Positions 60,920 to 64,000 of a stretch of 64,000 nucleotides of DNA are shown in pieces. Below the pieces are notes generated by a model. It was not told the origin of the DNA. It saw only the letters and a list, made by a program, of their open reading frames with translations, and did no database searches. Each line of letters opens with the position of its first letter. Position 1 is the first letter of the stretch. The position numbers and the translations under genes were made by a program. Source of the DNA: Ascaris suum (Eukaryota; Nematoda; Chromadorea; Rhabditida; Ascarididae); the NCBI GenBank assembly GCA_013433145.1, contig CM024187.1, forward strand, positions 7,022,826 through 7,086,825, in the 5' to 3' direction.

Positions 60920-61267
60920 TCATGCTTCGCTTAATTTATGAGTTCGACGTCTTTCGATGACTACTTCGGTTTCATAACGGTGCTGCAGGGATTTTGCGTT
61001 GTGGAGAGAGTACTTGGGATCGAAGGATAGTGCTGAAAACGGCAGGTTTAATGTAGTTAGGGCTTCTGGGTAACACAGGTGCATCAGGTGGGGATGATGG
61101 AGGAAATTGAATGTATAGCTCTTCTCCTTATAGCAGTCTTGGTCGGGTCGGTACGGACATAGCGTGCTACCAAATTTGACATCAAATTTAACCAAATTAC
61201 TGGCAGAGGTTTGGAAAGGGCATTCCTGAAAGATGTTTGAGCGGAACTTTTTCTGGTGTGATGACAT
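60920..61267 (-). CDS. Open frame of 115 codons, function unknown
   Basis: From ATG to TGA on the minus strand, ending VVIERRRTHKLSEA. All three minus frames are partly open between 61084 and 61311, so coding is uncertain. There is no signal peptide, membrane helix or known motif. It may be chance or a decayed element. Confidence 0.18.
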   Translation of the reverse strand: MSSHQKKFRSNIFQECPFQTSASNLVKFDVKFGSTLCPYRPDQDCYKEKSYTFNFLHHPHLMHLCYPEALTTLNLPFSALSFDPKYSLHNAKSLQHRYETEVVIERRRTHKLSEA

Positions 61268-61451
61268 AATCCTGATGTTCTCGCATCTTCTGTCCCAATG
61301 GGATTGTGCATTTGAAAGGGTCTGTTCGTAGTCTTCCAGATTTGATCCCCACTTTGTTTGTTTTCACTAATGTGTTAAGACTGCCGAATGTTTTTTTGAA
61401 TTCTCTTTCTGTTTTGTCTTTTGAATTTTTTAAAGTGCGACACGGTGGCCT

Positions 61452-61469
61452 CTTATGCATATGCATAAG
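61452..61469. promoter_or_regulatory. 18-base perfect palindrome with ATGCATAA halves
   Basis: CTTATGCATATGCATAAG reads the same on both strands. The ATGCATAA half resembles octamer (POU-type) sites. It lies about 700 bases upstream of the exons at 62.2-63.6 kb. A regulatory role is inference. Confidence 0.3.
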
Positions 61470-62182
61470 TATGTGTGTATAGCTTCTGGCTCCCTAGTTA
61501 CAAATCGGAGATCACTGCAGTTAGAATAATAAAATGTGTTGATCATGAAATACGACTCGGCCTACTGTATCAAATTTAAAAGAGATCCCTCGAAGTCCAG
61601 GTTAACAGGTTAATTACAGTCACTTAAATATGTCTAAAATGTAGCGAGTGTTTTACAATCTATCAAAGTGCACTTTGTACTAACTGACGCATAAGAAGTG
61701 ACATTTCAATAAAAGACTTGCATGAACAGCGCAATCGTGTAGCAAATCAATGCGTATTCCACATGTTTTTATTATTTTTTGGTGCTTTATGCACTCAGTT
61801 GCTTCATTAAGCCAAATATAAAATACATGTTGCGCCCTTTATGTGGTGCGTTTCTAAACATGAGTAATTTTTGTGTGATATCTGCAACGTGCACTACGAA
61901 AGTAACAATCATTCAAGATCAAGCACCCTAACAAACGACATGGGTTTAACTAAACATTCTACTATCACCAAAATCTTCACCAAACCGAAACGTTTGTTTT
62001 CACAAACAGATGATCACCGCAGCTTCTAATGTATGCAGATTCTTGTGCAAGTGCTTCCAGACTTAATAACCTTGTTTAAGGAGCTTCTGATTTTGGGTTT
62101 TGGTTTGCATTTTAGCTTCTAGCAAATCGAAAATAGGTGAAGTAAATTAACTAAAACTTTAGCTCTTGATTTTTCTTCACAG

Positions 62183-62226
62183 TATTTCTATTTCATTTTA
62201 CGCCGGCGTTTGTAACGTGCATTCAG
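62183..62226 (+). CDS. Candidate exon of the right-edge gene
   Basis: Acceptor tttttcttcacag, donor gtgctt. One frame gives FLFHFTPAFVTCIQ and ends in phase 0, matching the next exon. It is short, so support is modest. Confidence 0.25.
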
Positions 62227-62679
62227 GTGCTTATCCTGTAAGTGATGTACCATCCCTAAAGCTGTGCAATTTAAAAGTTTCTTAATTTACAACCATATTG
62301 AAACTTAGCGAAATATAGCATCGATTGGCGAGTAATTGTTGAATATTTCACTCAGTCAAATCCATCGCACTGCACCTTAATTGCTTTCATCGAACGAGTG
62401 TAATAAGCTTTAACATTTACGTAGAGGTTCCTCACCAATGTCAAAATCACTAAGAATTCTGACTCACTATTTGTTATTGCCGGAACAGTTGCACCGAGTT
62501 GATTACCATTCCTTTTTCATTCAATACGTCCTTAAAATCAGTTAAACCAAAATGAACAGCCTATGGTGGCTTGTATACGTTCTTCCTTTTCTTATAACAA
62601 TTTCAACGCTCCATAAGTTCTACATTTCTTTTGTTTTCCTGTGCGTCGCTTTTTGCCTTTTCTTCAATTTTTTCTTCAG

Positions 62680-62757
62680 CTTGACTCCTGCAGCAATGCA
62701 TCCGTTCGCTTCACGGCAGCATTCTTTTGCTCGGTTGAAATTGAAACACGCAACACG
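62680..62757 (+). CDS. Candidate exon of the right-edge gene
   Basis: A long pyrimidine tract ending tttcttcag precedes 26 open codons that end at gtaaca. The peptide is LDSCSNASVRFTAAFFCS then VEIETRNT, with two Cys and an N-glycosylation motif (NAS), so it could be extracellular. The hydrophobic frame starting at 62552 over the pyrimidine tract is probably an artefact of that tract. Confidence 0.4.
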
Positions 62758-63437
62758 GTAACAGCGCTCTCGAAGGCCTGATGAATTCAGTGGATTGGCC
62801 CGCCACCTATAGTATTAGTAGCATGGAGGCATTTAAATGGTAAAACCGCCTGAATCACGAAGAGTACGGGTATGGTTGACCGCTTATACATGGATTCTTC
62901 CAATAAAACTAGTGGAAAGATTTTTGGAGGTTTGCATCAGTTTGAAAAAATTCTCAGACAAATCGCGTGGTCCTAAAACGTTGTAAAAAAAATGAAAAAA
63001 ACTTAAGTTTGTCAAAACTACGTGGAATACAGTCGGATACTGGTGTATTGTAAAAGGGAAAAATCAAAAGGAACACGCATATAAACACTCACAAACTATG
63101 CGCAGCGCCATTTGCATTCAACAGATACTTAACCAGGCGCGAAGGCGCTAGTAAATTATAACTGCATAAAATCCACAGTAGTATGCATCGCACCACAGTA
63201 ATAATTCCGTATCCACCAGTGCTGCTATTGCTGTGAATCAAGTGGTCTGATTTTGCACTTTGAATGCCGAGTTTCACCAACGTTGTCGGCGTCAGCAGCT
63301 CGGGAATGCCTGATGTCTTTGAATTTTGTGCTCGACGTAGAAACTTTCTGCAATGAACGAATGGAGAAATTCGTTTCCCCTAATAGCTAGCAAGTCGTCT
63401 TTTCTAAATGTCACTATGCCTGTTTTTCTCATGGCAG

Positions 63438-63574
63438 GAAGTGCGCGCAGTGAGTGTCACACAAACTGTTGCTAATGCGTCGAAAGAATCAGTGAAGGAA
63501 AACGATTTTATCCATGACGCAATCGAAATATCGCTTAAGCGAATGAATGACTTCAACTGTAAAAGTGATTCATG
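63438..63574 (+). CDS. Candidate exon of the right-edge gene
   Basis: Acceptor ttctcatggcag, donor gtaaaa. Phase 0 in, matching 62680-62757, and two bases left over at the end. It begins EVRAVSVTQTVANASKESVK and ends NDFNCKSDSW, again with an NAS glycosylation motif. The gene presumably continues beyond the right edge. Family not recognised. Confidence 0.42.
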
Positions 63575-63801
63575 GTAAAAGGGCCTGTCTAGTGTTAGTT
63601 ACACTTATAACACACGGTGTTTTTTGTGAAATAATGTGATGATAAATTAACTTATCTCATGACAGAAAGACGATTCACCTCGCAAACAGATAGTGCTTGC
63701 CAGCACTGTCTTTTTTCTGACCTACTTTATTACAAGAGTGATATGCAGTACGCGCTACGAACAGATAATATGCTAGTCGACCGTTTATATTCTATTCAAG
63801 C

Positions 63802-63844
63802 CTTCCGGCAAACAGTAGGCTTATAGCCTACTGTTTGCCGGAAG
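63802..63844. repeat. Perfect 19-bp inverted repeat, 5-base loop
   Basis: Arms 63802-63820 and 63826-63844 are exact reverse complements around TTATA. It lies in the presumed intron after the 63438-63574 exon. It may be a hairpin RNA, a footprint of an element, or a cruciform-prone site. Confidence 0.95.
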
Positions 63845-64000
63845 CACTTAATCTTTATGGAAGGCAAAAATTTGTACGTTGATTTTCGGTTGCGCGAAAG
63901 AGGGAGGAGGACACCAGCGCTTGATGCTGTCATGTTGTCGAAAGGTAATGCTTTTGATGAAATATTTATGTAGCTTAACCTGAATTTTAAAAAAATGGAG

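Noticed and set aside
62552..62679. Hydrophobic frame that looks like a two-helix membrane protein
   Set aside because: The hydrophobicity comes from a long pyrimidine tract in front of a splice acceptor; the exon starts at 62680.

Overview
The window looks like nuclear DNA of a nematode, most likely clade V and strongylid/hookworm-like. It is AT-rich and gene-sparse, and its one clear gene is split into 16 exons by introns of about 240 to 990 bases. Acceptors are of the TTTCAG type, and the start codon lies two bases after a 3' splice site, as expected for spliced-leader addition. The placement rests on this architecture and on the gene family (PTR proteins are greatly expanded in nematodes), not on a marker gene.

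The anchor is a Patched-related (PTR) sterol-sensing-domain protein on the + strand, from the ATG at 16091 to the TGA at 29011, with an AATAAA at 29120. I rebuilt it exon by exon. All 15 introns are phase-consistent, one being GC-AG, and the model is 2772 coding bases or 923 residues. It has 12 predicted membrane segments, two ectodomains and an SSD.

The second well-supported gene is a + strand gene at 47.6-48.95 kb. One long open exon plus a short terminal exon encode a Ser/Pro-rich, probably disordered protein of unknown function, followed by a poly(A) signal.

The rest is weaker. A terminal exon with an Ala-rich tail lies at 608-806. Spliced + strand candidates lie at 2.3-2.7, 3.2-5.3, 13.2-13.4, 33.0-34.3, 44.3-46.3 and 62.2-63.6 kb (the last runs off the right edge). 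A minus-strand exon candidate lies at 59.8 kb. A degenerate collagen-like stretch lies at 14.8 kb on the minus strand. These rest on splice signals and open phase, not on recognised homology.

The remainder is introns and intergenic DNA with simple repeats (AT, CA, poly-C, poly-G), three hairpin-forming inverted repeats and one 18-base palindrome. I found no rRNA, no convincing tRNA, no CRISPR array and no intact transposon. Nothing seen amounts to a clearly new system. The best leads are the unusual splice sites of the PTR gene, the hairpins, and the unidentified 47.6 kb protein.
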